Below the pieces are notes generated by a model. The model searched no databases and had not been told where the DNA came from. It was given only the letters and a program-made list of their open reading frames with translations. This document shows, piece after piece, positions 24,696-33,904 of a DNA stretch of 64,000 nucleotides. Every line of letters starts with the position of its first letter. Positions within the stretch are counted from its first letter, which is position 1. The translations under genes and the position numbers were made by a program. The DNA comes from Boseongicola sp. (GTDB lineage Bacteria; Pseudomonadota; Alphaproteobacteria; Rhodobacterales; Rhodobacteraceae): positions 428,501 to 492,500 of the forward strand of contig CP046179.1 in the NCBI GenBank assembly GCA_014075275.1. Direction: 5' to 3'.

Positions 24696-26702
24696 ATGAA
24701 ACTTCGGAAACGTCCGAATTTTACGTTCGGACTTACAACTGCACTTGTGTCTGCTGGCAGCATGGCTGTCGCAGACCCAATGCCGCCCGAGACAAGTTTG
24801 TCAGGGCTGCAATATGATCTAATTCAAAGGTCAGATATCTATACCCATCGTGCGCTGGATAACTACTCAGAAGCGCCGATGTTGTCAGCTCTGGTAGAGG
24901 CAGGAAAGCTGCCTCCCGTTGAAGAGCGTCTGCCAGAAGAACCTGTGGTATTCAAAACCGGTGCCATGGTTGACGGCATGGGCGAATACGGCGGTGTTTT
25001 TCGTCACGTGATCGGTGGTCGTCCAGAGGGATGGCACTGGATGGCTGGTCAGCACCAGGGATGGGGCGGCATCAATATGGCCGTTCAGGAGTGCCTTGTG
25101 CGCCAGGGCCCCCGTTGGCAGGTGGCTGCGGCAGATCAGACTGGTCCGCTTCCCAATCTCGCTCAAAGCTGGAGCTGGAACGGCGACAACACCGAGCTGA
25201 CTCTCAATCTTATGAAGGGCGTAAAGTGGTCAGACGGCGATGCGTTTGATGCTGAAGATGTGCGCTTTTGGTTTGAAGACAATGTGCAGGACGATAACGT
25301 GTCCTCTCGCATGGCCAAAGACTCGTTTGGTGGCGGTGCAGACTTTTCGGTGCTCGACGACTACACCGTAAAATTCACTTTCGGTTCGTCGCAATCTGAA
25401 ACCATCGTCGAAAGCCTGGCGTATATTCAGGGCTGCCCTGGACCAAGTCATGTGCTGAAGGACAAGCATCCAAAATATAACGGCGATGCGACATACGACA
25501 GCTATGCGCAGGCCCTGCCTAACGACATTGTGCCACCGGTTGTTCTTGGCGGTTGGATCCCTGTTGTACACCGCCCGGACGAAGTGGTGATCCTGCGACG
25601 CAATCCATTCTACTTTAAAGTGGACGAAAGCGGTCAGCAGCTGCCCTACTACAACGAGATGACCTTCCGTCTCTCGACCTGGGGCGACAGGACAGCACAG
25701 GCTGTTGCGGGAACAGGCGATTTCTCCAACATGGAAGATCCTGGTAACTATGTCGAGGCGCTCAAGCAGTCTCAGTCTGCTGATAGCCCGGTAAAAGCCA
25801 ACTTTGGACCTCGGGTGCTGGCATGGCGTTTGACGCTGAACTTTGATGTCGCGGGCGCCGAAGATGACAACGATGCGGCCATGCGGAAACTCTTCCGCGA
25901 GAAAGACTTCCGCCTTGCTCTGAGCCACGCACTTGATCGCGATGCGATCAGTCAGGCCTTGGCACGTGGACCGTTCGGGTATCCCTACATGGGTGGTTTC
26001 GCCAGTGGGTCGCCGTATTACGATGCGGATTCGACTGACTACCATCCCTTTGATCAGGCACTGTCCAACGGTCTGCTTGATGGGGTTGGTGCGACCGACA
26101 CGGATGGCAACGGCATACGCAATTTGCCAGGCGGTGGCGATGACATCGTGATCCCGACTGTTCTGTGGGGCGACGCAAATGCCGACCGCAAACAGCTCGA
26201 GGCCGTGACGTCTCAGTTGGCCGAAGTGGGTATCACGCTTCAGCCACGCAGCGTTGACCAGACAACAGCCGACACGTTGTTTACCGGTGGACAGTTCACC
26301 GCGATCTTCAGACGCGAGAACGTGATCTTACCTACGCGTGAAAGCTGTCGCACATGGCCTGCGGGAGACAACTGCCCGCACTTCAATGCCGGCGGCGATC
26401 GCCTGCCATTTGAAGCCGAGCTTGCTGATGCCTATGCCGCCTTTAATGCCAGCAGTGATGCGGCGGAGCAGGCTGAACTGGCAAAAACCATGCAACGTCT
26501 CGTGACGGAAAACGCCTATACAATCGGCGCAATCCAGATCCCGGCAGCACTTCTGGTTAACAAGCGTGTGAAAAACGCACACCCTGGAACGCCCGTATTC
26601 ATGTATGAGTGGGCAGAGGATGGCGTTATCCGCGAACGGCTTTGGACAGCCAAAGACGACCAGATCGACGAGGTCCTCCCTGGAGAGATTGCAGAGTATT
26701 AA
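24696..26702 (+). CDS. ABC transporter solute-binding protein, family 5 (AgpA-like, predicted alpha-galactoside)
   Basis: Periplasmic binding protein of 668 aa with a Sec signal peptide (basic MKLRKR, hydrophobic core, cleavage probably after SMAVA near residue 26; no lipobox Cys). It is a family-5 (oligopeptide/nickel/opine type) protein: GVKWSDGDAFDAEDVRFWFE near residue 174 and an LALSHALDRDAI block near residue 415 are typical. Long members like this transport sugars or opines in rhizobia; S. meliloti AgpA, of the same family, is needed for melibiose and raffinose uptake. The gene order (binding protein, two permeases, double ATPase, GH4 alpha-galactosidase) supports the same role here. 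The substrate is inferred. Confidence 0.88.
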   Translation: MKLRKRPNFTFGLTTALVSAGSMAVADPMPPETSLSGLQYDLIQRSDIYTHRALDNYSEAPMLSALVEAGKLPPVEERLPEEPVVFKTGAMVDGMGEYGGVFRHVIGGRPEGWHWMAGQHQGWGGINMAVQECLVRQGPRWQVAAADQTGPLPNLAQSWSWNGDNTELTLNLMKGVKWSDGDAFDAEDVRFWFEDNVQDDNVSSRMAKDSFGGGADFSVLDDYTVKFTFGSSQSETIVESLAYIQGCPGPSHVLKDKHPKYNGDATYDSYAQALPNDIVPPVVLGGWIPVVHRPDEVVILRRNPFYFKVDESGQQLPYYNEMTFRLSTWGDRTAQAVAGTGDFSNMEDPGNYVEALKQSQSADSPVKANFGPRVLAWRLTLNFDVAGAEDDNDAAMRKLFREKDFRLALSHALDRDAISQALARGPFGYPYMGGFASGSPYYDADSTDYHPFDQALSNGLLDGVGATDTDGNGIRNLPGGGDDIVIPTVLWGDANADRKQLEAVTSQLAEVGITLQPRSVDQTTADTLFTGGQFTAIFRRENVILPTRESCRTWPAGDNCPHFNAGGDRLPFEAELADAYAAFNASSDAAEQAELAKTMQRLVTENAYTIGAIQIPAALLVNKRVKNAHPGTPVFMYEWAEDGVIRERLWTAKDDQIDEVLPGEIAEY

Positions 26703-26723
26703 TCTCAGCGCTTTTCGGAGAAC

Positions 26724-26749
26724 GCGACCGCCCCTTCTGGGGCGGTCGC
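26724..26749 (+). terminator. strong hairpin between binding-protein and permease genes
   Basis: An 11-bp perfect GC-rich stem (26724-26734 with 26739-26749) and a TTCT loop lie 22 bases after the binding-protein stop. No T-tract follows. In ABC operons such hairpins usually stabilise the upstream mRNA or partly attenuate, giving an excess of binding protein over permease. Confidence 0.65.
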
Positions 26750-26774
26750 ACCTTGCCTGAGACGGAGTGGTAAT

Positions 26775-27797
26775 TTGGGCTTCTTGCGGTTCATCCTTGC
26801 GCGGATCATTGTCACGATACCGCTTTTGATCGGCATATCGATCGTCACGTTTCTTATTATGACTGCTGTGCCAGGCGATTTCGTAGATGGCTGGCAAGCC
26901 AGAACTTCTGCGCAAACCGGGCAGGATATCGCATCTCTCCAGCCGCAAGCCGACGCCATGAGAGAGCGTTTTGGTCTGAATGAACCCCTGCCAGTGCAAT
27001 ATCTAATTTGGATGAAGAACATCGTTTTGTCCGGAGATTTCGGACAGTCGTTTGTCCAAAACCGGCCCGTTACAGACGTAATCGAACTCCGGCTTTGGCG
27101 AACGATGGGACTGGCTGTTGTGACTCTGGTCCTGGGGCAGTCGCTTGGTGTCATGCTTGGCATCTACGCGGCAACCAACCAATATCGAATGGGCGATAAT
27201 CTTGCGACGCTGTTCGCATTTGGCGGGATTGTCATTCCGCGTTTCGTACTTGCCTTGGTGCTTCTGTATTTCCTCGCCTTTGTCTGGCATTGGCCCTACA
27301 TCGGCGCATTTTACTCACCCGAATACCAAGTCCAGGAAGGCATGAGCCTCGACAAGTTCTGGAACTTGCTCCTTCATGTCTGGCCCATCCTTGTTATCTC
27401 TATCTGGGGTGGTTCAGCCTATACGACACGCATGATGCGCGGCAACTTGCTGGACGTCATGAACGCTCAATACATTGAAACAGCCCGCGCAAAGGGATTG
27501 AGCCGGCGCAAAGTGTTGTTCCGCCATGCTGTGCCAAACGCATTGCATCCGGTCATCATGAACATGGGTGGACGCTTCGACTATATGATTAAGGGCGAAA
27601 TCGAAATCGCGATTGTGCTTGGCATTCCGACGCTCGGACCACTGATCATTTCGTCGGTAACCGACCGCGACATGTATGTGATCGCAGCAATTTTCCTTCT
27701 GGTGGCGACACTTTTGATCATCGGCAATCTTCTTGCCGATATCGTGCTGGCATTGCTCGATCCGCGCGTCCGCCGTGCAACTGTGGCAGGGGGCTGA
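26775..27797 (+). CDS. ABC transporter permease (OppB/DppB type)
   Basis: Inner-membrane permease of 340 aa with about six membrane segments. The N-terminal segment LRFILARIIVTIPLLIGISIV is characteristic of DppB-type permeases. The EAA loop is seen as YIETARAKGLSRRKVLFRHAVPNAL near residue 230. The start is TTG at 26775; no ATG lies near, and GGAG is about 8 bases upstream. The downstream permease starts one base after this stop. Confidence 0.92.
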   Translation: MGFLRFILARIIVTIPLLIGISIVTFLIMTAVPGDFVDGWQARTSAQTGQDIASLQPQADAMRERFGLNEPLPVQYLIWMKNIVLSGDFGQSFVQNRPVTDVIELRLWRTMGLAVVTLVLGQSLGVMLGIYAATNQYRMGDNLATLFAFGGIVIPRFVLALVLLYFLAFVWHWPYIGAFYSPEYQVQEGMSLDKFWNLLLHVWPILVISIWGGSAYTTRMMRGNLLDVMNAQYIETARAKGLSRRKVLFRHAVPNALHPVIMNMGGRFDYMIKGEIEIAIVLGIPTLGPLIISSVTDRDMYVIAAIFLLVATLLIIGNLLADIVLALLDPRVRRATVAGG

Positions 27798-27798
27798 C

Positions 27799-28929
27799 AT
27801 GACAGATCATCCAAGCTCCTCTCCAAACGAGATGAATGCCGAAGCCGAAAGCCATGTTTCGCTGTCGTATTGGCAGCTAGTGCGCCGAAGGTTTCGCCGA
27901 AACAAATACGGCATGGCCGGTCTGATCGTGACGGTTCTGATCGTCGCAACCGCTTTGATGGCAGGGTTCATTGCGCCTTACGGCATCGAAACCAAGGATC
28001 GTGCGACAATTTACAGCCCGCCCCAGACAATTCGTATTTTCGACCAGGATGGAAGCCTGACGGCTCCCTTCGTTCTGGGTTACGAAGAATTAATGGATCC
28101 CAATACCTTCGAGATAACATTTGAACCATCTTTCGAGAAAAAGGTGCCGCTTAAACTTTTCGTCCAGGGGGATCCCTACGATCTATTTGGACTGAAGCTG
28201 AACACGCGACTTTTAGGCGCCGAGGACGGCGGGTTTGTTCACCTTCTGGGAACTGACGGTTTGGGCCGTGATGTGTTTAGTCGAACTGTCTACGGCTCTC
28301 GCATCACACTTCTGATGGGCATTTTAGTAATGGGAACTGCCTGCATCATCGGAACCATTGTCGGCGTGACTTCCGGATACTTCGGCGGTCGCGTCGATAC
28401 ATTGATCCAGCGAACAATCGAATTTGTTAAGTCGTTTCCGGATTTGCCACTCTATCTGGCACTGGTCGCGGTCTTACCAAGACGAGCCGATCCCATCATG
28501 ATATTCATTATGTTCGCCGGTGTGATCGTCTTACTTAAATGGGCGGATCTCGCGCGCGAATTGCGCGGCAAAGTAATCGCGATCCGCTCTGTCGAATTTG
28601 TTCGATCCGCAGTGGCAGTCGGTGCAAGCGATCGACGCATTATTCTTCGGCACGTGGTTCCGAATATGTCTTCCCACATCATTGTCTGGGCGACATATGT
28701 CCTTCCCGAAGTTATCTTATTGGAGAGTTTCCTATCTTTCCTCGGCGTTGGCATACAACAACCTCTTGTCTCCTGGGGCGTGATGCTAAATTCCTTCCGC
28801 GATTTCCAATCCCTCGCTGCTGCGCCCTGGTTGTTGTCACCTGTCGCCATGATCGTCTTGTCGGTGCTGGCCTTCAACGCCTTAGGCGACGGTATGCGCG
28901 ACGCAATGGATCCATATGCAAATGACTGA
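27799..28929 (+). CDS. ABC transporter permease (OppC/DppC type) with long periplasmic insertion
   Basis: Second permease, 376 aa. A membrane segment at about 40-60 is followed by an extended periplasmic region (about 65-155, including FDQDGSLTAPFVLG and PLKLFVQGDPYDLFGL) that ordinary DppC proteins lack but sugar/opine-type relatives carry. The segment LLGTDGLGRDVFSR and an EAA-type loop (VRSAVAVGASDRRIILRHVVPN) are standard. The ATG at 27799 sits behind AGGGGG. Its 3' end overlaps the ATPase gene by 14 bp. Confidence 0.92.
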   Translation: MTDHPSSSPNEMNAEAESHVSLSYWQLVRRRFRRNKYGMAGLIVTVLIVATALMAGFIAPYGIETKDRATIYSPPQTIRIFDQDGSLTAPFVLGYEELMDPNTFEITFEPSFEKKVPLKLFVQGDPYDLFGLKLNTRLLGAEDGGFVHLLGTDGLGRDVFSRTVYGSRITLLMGILVMGTACIIGTIVGVTSGYFGGRVDTLIQRTIEFVKSFPDLPLYLALVAVLPRRADPIMIFIMFAGVIVLLKWADLARELRGKVIAIRSVEFVRSAVAVGASDRRIILRHVVPNMSSHIIVWATYVLPEVILLESFLSFLGVGIQQPLVSWGVMLNSFRDFQSLAAAPWLLSPVAMIVLSVLAFNALGDGMRDAMDPYAND

Positions 28930-30529
28930 GCCACTTCTCTCAATTAAAGACGTGGCCGTTTCATTTCGAACAGCTGTTGGAATGGTCGAGGCCGTTAAGA
29001 ACGTTAGCTACGACGTGAACCGTCGCGAAACTCTTGCCGTGGTCGGTGAAAGCGGCTCGGGCAAGTCAGTTACAGCGCGTGCCATCATGGGCATGCTCGC
29101 ACCCAACGCAATTGTCGGCCAGGACTCTGAGGTCACTTTCGATGGCGAGGACCTGACAAAATACTCAGAACTAGAGATGCAGAGTCTGCGTGGACGACGT
29201 ATTTCGATGATCTTTCAAGAGCCTTTAACCAGTCTGAATCCCGTCTATCGGGTCGGTGATCAGGTCGGTGAAATCATCAAGTCACACCGCGATATCGATA
29301 AAGCCGCCTTGAAAGAAGAAGTCATCAGGTTACTCACAGAAGTACAACTGCCCGAACCAGAAACCCGATATAATCAATACCCGCACGAGCTGTCCGGCGG
29401 CCAGCGCCAGCGGATCATGATTGCGATGGCTCTCGCAAATAACCCCGATCTTCTGATTGCGGACGAGCCGACGACAGCGCTGGATGTCACCGTTCAGGCC
29501 GAGATCTTATCGCTTCTCAAGCAATTGCAACAAAAGCATGAAATGGCCGTAATCCTGATCACTCACGACCTGACAGTTGTTAGCCGTGTGTCAGATCGCG
29601 TTGTTGTCATGCGGCACGGTGAAGTGGTGGAACGCGGGTACACAAAAGAGGTATTCGAGAACCCTCAACATCCCTACACACAGCACTTGATTGCAAGCGA
29701 GCCCAAAGGTTCGCCGGACCCAGTGTCCGAAACAGCGGAACCGGTGCTCATTGGTCGCAATTTGGGTGTTACTTTCAATATCAAATCTGGCGGATTCTTT
29801 AACCCGCAGTGGATGGAACTCCACGCGGTTGACGATGTCTCCGCCTTGATCAACGAAGGCGAGACTTTAGGTGTCGTTGGCGAAAGTGGATCGGGAAAGA
29901 CCACGTTTGCCATGTCTCTGATCAGATTGGGTGAGTATCAGCGCGGCGAGATTGAATTTAAGGGAACACGTATCGAAACTCTTAACCGTCGCGCGCTTCG
30001 GCCATTCCGGACCCGCATGCAGGTTGTGTTTCAAGATCCGTTTTCATCGCTAAACCCGCGCATGATCGTTCGGCAAATCTTGGAAGAAGGTCTGATCGTC
30101 AATGGTATCGGAAATCGCCAGGAACGCGATAAAATCGTAAGGCAGGCACTGACCGATGTTCAGATGCCACACGCAGCTCTTGAACGCTTCCCACATGAAT
30201 TCTCTGGCGGTCAACGACAGCGCATTGCAATTGCGCGGGCCATTGCATTGAACCCGGAGTTCATTCTGCTGGATGAACCCACATCCGCTTTAGATCTTTC
30301 GATTCAGGCGCAAATCATCGATCTGTTGCGGGATTTAAGGCGCAAGCACGGCCTGAGTTACCTCTTCATCAGTCATGACCTGAAAGTCGTTAAAGCACTT
30401 TGCCATAAGGTGATCGTCATGCAGCATGGCAAAGTTGTCGAGGCGGGACCGACTGCTCAAGTGCTTGAAACTCCCTCGACGCCTTACACAAAAAGGCTGG
30501 TTGATGCGGCATTCAAAGTTGTCGCGTGA
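28916..30529 (+). CDS. ABC transporter ATP-binding protein, two fused nucleotide-binding domains (OppDF-like)
   Basis: Double ATPase of 537 aa. The first domain has Walker A GESGSGKS near residue 45, signature LSGGQRQR near 160 and Walker [13 protein letters not shown]. The second has Walker [10 protein letters not shown] near 323, signature FSGGQRQR near 432 and Walker [12 protein letters not shown]. It powers the importer formed with the two permeases. An in-frame ATG at 28922 is an equally possible start. The fused arrangement explains why only one ATPase gene is present. Confidence 0.93.
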   Translation: MQMTEPLLSIKDVAVSFRTAVGMVEAVKNVSYDVNRRETLAVVGESGSGKSVTARAIMGMLAPNAIVGQDSEVTFDGEDLTKYSELEMQSLRGRRISMIFQEPLTSLNPVYRVGDQVGEIIKSHRDIDKAALKEEVIRLLTEVQLPEPETRYNQYPHELSGGQRQRIMIAMALANNPDLLIADEPTTALDVTVQAEILSLLKQLQQKHEMAVILITHDLTVVSRVSDRVVVMRHGEVVERGYTKEVFENPQHPYTQHLIASEPKGSPDPVSETAEPVLIGRNLGVTFNIKSGGFFNPQWMELHAVDDVSALINEGETLGVVGESGSGKTTFAMSLIRLGEYQRGEIEFKGTRIETLNRRALRPFRTRMQVVFQDPFSSLNPRMIVRQILEEGLIVNGIGNRQERDKIVRQALTDVQMPHAALERFPHEFSGGQRQRIAIARAIALNPEFILLDEPTSALDLSIQAQIIDLLRDLRRKHGLSYLFISHDLKVVKALCHKVIVMQHGKVVEAGPTAQVLETPSTPYTKRLVDAAFKVVA

Positions 30530-30622
30530 TTTTCAGGAGTAGTTGGCCCGAAGTGCAGAAACTTGTTTGCAAAAGCTGCGCTATTCTGGCTGCATATTCG
30601 AACTAAGTAAGGCGACGAGCTG

Positions 30623-31996
30623 ATGACAAATTCTCCAAAAGTTACATTCATTGGCGCAGGATCAACCGTTTTCATGCGGAATATAGTCGGCGACATACTG
30701 CAGCGTCCGGCACTAAGGGATGCGCATATTTCGCTGATGGATATTAATCCTGTGCGGTTGGAGCAATCTGTCAGAGTCGCAGAGCGGATGATATCGACAC
30801 TTGGTGTTGGCGCCAAAGTGACGTCGCACACCGACCGGCGCACGGCTCTTGAAGGATCACATTTCGTCGTCGTGGTATTTCAGATCGGTGGTTATGATCC
30901 GTGCACGATTACCGACTTTGAGATCCCCAAGAAATACGGACTGCGTCAAACAATTGCCGATACGCTTGGTATTGGCGGCATCATGCGAGGCATTCGTACG
31001 GTGCCTCATCTTTGGTCAATCTGCGAAGATATCTTGGACGTTTGCCCAGACGCCACGATGTTGCAGTATGTGAACCCGATGGCCATAAACACTTGGGCCA
31101 TCGCTCGCAAATATCCCGAAATCAAACAGGTTGGACTTTGCCATTCCGTGCAGGGCACAGCGGCGGAGCTAGCCAAAGACTTGGACATACCGATATCGGA
31201 AATTCGCTACGAATGTGCAGGTATCAACCACGTAGCATTCATGCTGAAATACGAACGTCAAATGCCCGACGGAAGCCGTCAGGACCTGTACCCGGCATTG
31301 CGCACCGCATATAAGGAAGGCCGTGCGCCCAAACCGAACACGCACAACCCCAGATGCCCAAATTACGTCCGCTACGAGATGATGAACAGGCTCGGCTACT
31401 TTCTGACCGAAAGCTCCGAACACTTCTCGGAATATGTCCCTTGGTTCATCAAAGAGGGTCGTAAAGATATTCTCGACCAGTTCCAAATTCCGTTGGATGA
31501 ATATCCCAAGCGATGCATTGAACAGATCGAGCGGTGGGAAGAACAGCGCCGAGACCTGGAAACCAATTCAAATTGGGAGCCGATCGAAAGCCATGAATAT
31601 GCGTCCGAGATTGTGAACTCGATCTGGACCGGTGCGCCCTCGGTTGTGCACGGAAACCTCATCAACAACGGGCTCATATCGAATTTGCCCCAAGGATGTG
31701 CAGTCGAAGTTGCCTGCCTTGTCGATGGCAATGGCATTCAGCCAACCGCCGTTGGCGATCTTCCACCTCAACTTGCAGCCGTTATGCAATCGAATGTCTC
31801 CGTACAGGGGCTGGTGGTCGAAGCGCTGATGACAGAAAACCCGGAATACATTTATCATGCGGCCATGATGGACCCGCACACCGCCGCCGAACTGGACCTC
31901 AAACAGATTTGGTCAATGGTCGACGAGTTGCGCGCAGCGCACGGTGATTGGCTGCCTTCATGGGCGCGCTCTGCTGCAAAGGTTGCCGCAATCTGA
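30623..31996 (+). CDS. GH4-family glycosidase, probable alpha-galactosidase (MelA-like)
   Basis: NAD- and divalent-metal-dependent glycosidase of family GH4, 457 aa, cytoplasmic. The N-terminal dinucleotide-binding motif is FIGAGST. NPMAINTWAI near residue 153 and the metal-site region LCHSVQGTA (Cys and His, near 172) are followed by AGINHVAFMLKY near 198. GH4 enzymes cleave through transient oxidation at C3. The MelA/AgaL-type assignment (alpha-galactoside such as melibiose, or galactosylglycerol) is based on these motifs and on the adjacent AgpA-like importer; GH4 alpha-glucosidase or glucuronidase activity cannot be excluded. Confidence 0.88.
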   Translation: MTNSPKVTFIGAGSTVFMRNIVGDILQRPALRDAHISLMDINPVRLEQSVRVAERMISTLGVGAKVTSHTDRRTALEGSHFVVVVFQIGGYDPCTITDFEIPKKYGLRQTIADTLGIGGIMRGIRTVPHLWSICEDILDVCPDATMLQYVNPMAINTWAIARKYPEIKQVGLCHSVQGTAAELAKDLDIPISEIRYECAGINHVAFMLKYERQMPDGSRQDLYPALRTAYKEGRAPKPNTHNPRCPNYVRYEMMNRLGYFLTESSEHFSEYVPWFIKEGRKDILDQFQIPLDEYPKRCIEQIERWEEQRRDLETNSNWEPIESHEYASEIVNSIWTGAPSVVHGNLINNGLISNLPQGCAVEVACLVDGNGIQPTAVGDLPPQLAAVMQSNVSVQGLVVEALMTENPEYIYHAAMMDPHTAAELDLKQIWSMVDELRAAHGDWLPSWARSAAKVAAI

Positions 31997-33543
31997 TGGA
32001 GCCAGCCGCCAGGCACATAGCAGTTGTCGGAGGCGGCACAGCGGGATGGTTGGCAGCCCTTGTCCTAAGGCGGAATTTTCCGGATAGCACCAAATCCCCG
32101 CTGCGTATTTCGGTCGTCGAGTCACCAAACATACCGACAGTCGGGGTGGGCGAGGGGTCTACATCTGTTTTTCGCCATGTGCTCATGGATCTTGGCATCG
32201 ACGAAGAAGAGTTTCTGCGCGAGACCGGAGCGACCATCAAGTTCGGTATCAAGCACGACGGATGGCGCGCGGACAAGGGCACGTATTATGGCCCAATAGA
32301 TGACCCAAGTGCACTTGTGCCGCCGCCCGATGGATCACATCGGCCATGGCTCCAAACCGCTCAGTTGGCATCCGGCAAACCAGTTGCTGACATTCATCTT
32401 TTCACCTGGCTGATGCAGCGCAAAAAGTCTCCTTTCTTTAGAAATGCGGGCGGCTCAATGCACCCAGTCAGCCCATTCCATCACGCCTATCATTTTGATC
32501 AAGCCAGATTGGGACGGTTTCTTGCGACCAAAGCAAAGGGAATCGACCACATACTTGCGGAAGTGCAAGGTATTGACCGCAATGGTGAAAATGGCCAGAT
32601 CACACACCTCCTTTTGCAAGATGCCGAGGCGTTGCCAGTGGACCTTGTCATAGATTGCACAGGGTTTAGACGAGCTATCATTGGTCAGTTGGGAGCGCGC
32701 TGGCACTCCTATTCTGATTTCCTACCGCTCAATAAAGCGATGCCATTTTGGCTGGATCACTCCGCGAATGATGAAATTGCGCCGTACACTTTGGCCAAAG
32801 CCATGGATGCTGGCTGGATGTGGCAAATTCCAACACAGGACCGGATCGGATGCGGATATGTCTTCAGTGACGCACATATATCACCCGACGAAGCTACGCG
32901 TGAACTTCAGTCAATAATCAGCAACAAAGTTGAGTCGCGCGGCCTTATCACAATCGATCCTGGTCGGCTTGAAAGCACATGGATCAAAAATTGCATTGCC
33001 GTTGGGCTGGCGCAAAGTTTTCTTGAACCCTTGGAAGCGACTTCGATCCACGGAACGTTGGTGCAATTGCTGATCCTGTGCCGCCTCGACTTATCGAAGT
33101 TGGTAGGCAATTCGGCCACTGAAAAAATTCGCGAAAACTACAGTCACACCGTTGCGTCGCAAGTCGATGATTTTGCGCAGTTTATCCACTTGCACTACGC
33201 GGACGGGCGACAAGATACAGCGTTCTGGAAATCTGTTGCTCAGAAAGGCCCCACCGATCAGGGCCGTAAAAAACTCGCGATCTGGCAATCCGAACCCATT
33301 GACCGCACTCACTTTTCAGCGTTTCCGGCAGACCTGCCCCATGTTCAAGAGCAGCTCTATCTCCCGGTTATGGACGGTCTATCTCTATTGCCACGTGCGG
33401 CCTCAAAGAAAGCTTTGGCTGGCGACGCAGGTATTCGAAGTGCCGCCCGGAAAACAATTTCAGAATTGGTGCCGGAATTCAGAAAAGCTTCCACAAAAGC
33501 CATTGGCCACCGTGAGTACCTTGAGGCGATTGCAGCGACCTAA
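31996..33543 (+). CDS. tryptophan-halogenase-family flavin-dependent halogenase
   Basis: FADH2-dependent halogenase-family protein of 515 aa. The GxGxxG motif is VVGGGTAGWLAALVL, and the diagnostic WxWxIP motif is present as WMWQIP near residue 275. GVGEGSTSVF near 50, the Lys-containing segment KFGIKHDGW near 78 (region of the catalytic Lys) and FLEPLEATSIHG near 345 all fit the family. It would place Cl, Br or I on an aromatic substrate using hypohalite, with a separate flavin reductase not present here. Its ATG overlaps the GH4 stop by one base (TGATG), so it is co-translated with a sugar hydrolase. The substrate is unknown. Confidence 0.88.
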   Translation: MEPAARHIAVVGGGTAGWLAALVLRRNFPDSTKSPLRISVVESPNIPTVGVGEGSTSVFRHVLMDLGIDEEEFLRETGATIKFGIKHDGWRADKGTYYGPIDDPSALVPPPDGSHRPWLQTAQLASGKPVADIHLFTWLMQRKKSPFFRNAGGSMHPVSPFHHAYHFDQARLGRFLATKAKGIDHILAEVQGIDRNGENGQITHLLLQDAEALPVDLVIDCTGFRRAIIGQLGARWHSYSDFLPLNKAMPFWLDHSANDEIAPYTLAKAMDAGWMWQIPTQDRIGCGYVFSDAHISPDEATRELQSIISNKVESRGLITIDPGRLESTWIKNCIAVGLAQSFLEPLEATSIHGTLVQLLILCRLDLSKLVGNSATEKIRENYSHTVASQVDDFAQFIHLHYADGRQDTAFWKSVAQKGPTDQGRKKLAIWQSEPIDRTHFSAFPADLPHVQEQLYLPVMDGLSLLPRAASKKALAGDAGIRSAARKTISELVPEFRKASTKAIGHREYLEAIAAT

Positions 33544-33666
33544 GTGGCAATCTCAATCTGAACGGGATTGGTCCCTTGATCATAACCGGTCGCAATGGTT
33601 CACGTTCGCAACGCAAACGACCAGCGTCACAGCGCCAGTCTATTAATCACCAGTAGTATTAGAAAG

Positions 33667-33741
33667 TGGTAGCCCGTAGGGGAATCGAACCCCTCTTTCC
33701 AGGTTGAAAACCTGGCGTCCTAACCGATAGACGAACGGGCC
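33667..33741 (-). tRNA. tRNA-Glu (TTC)
   Basis: 75 nt including an encoded CCA. The acceptor stem pairs GGCCCGT with ACGGGCT (one G-U). The anticodon stem CCAGG/CCTGG encloses a loop with anticodon TTC, and the T arm is AGGGG-TTCGATT-CCCCT. Its 3' end points toward the sugar locus, 123 bp from the halogenase stop. Confidence 0.97.
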
Positions 33742-33904
33742 AGCGCCGTGGCGGGTAATTAGGCGAGCGAGAGGCAGAGAGCAAGAGGCTTTTTAGAGTT
33801 TTTTTCAGCCGTTCTAATGCGCGAAATTGCATCGCAAATGTTAGATAATTCCGGTGGGCGACCACAATGAGCAAACTTGATAGGCTGACTCGAACGCTGT
33901 TCCC

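Noticed and set aside
26724-26749. Rho-independent terminator ending the binding-protein transcript
   Set aside because: The stem is strong but no T-tract follows, and permease genes continue on the same strand; an mRNA-stabilising or attenuating role is more likely.
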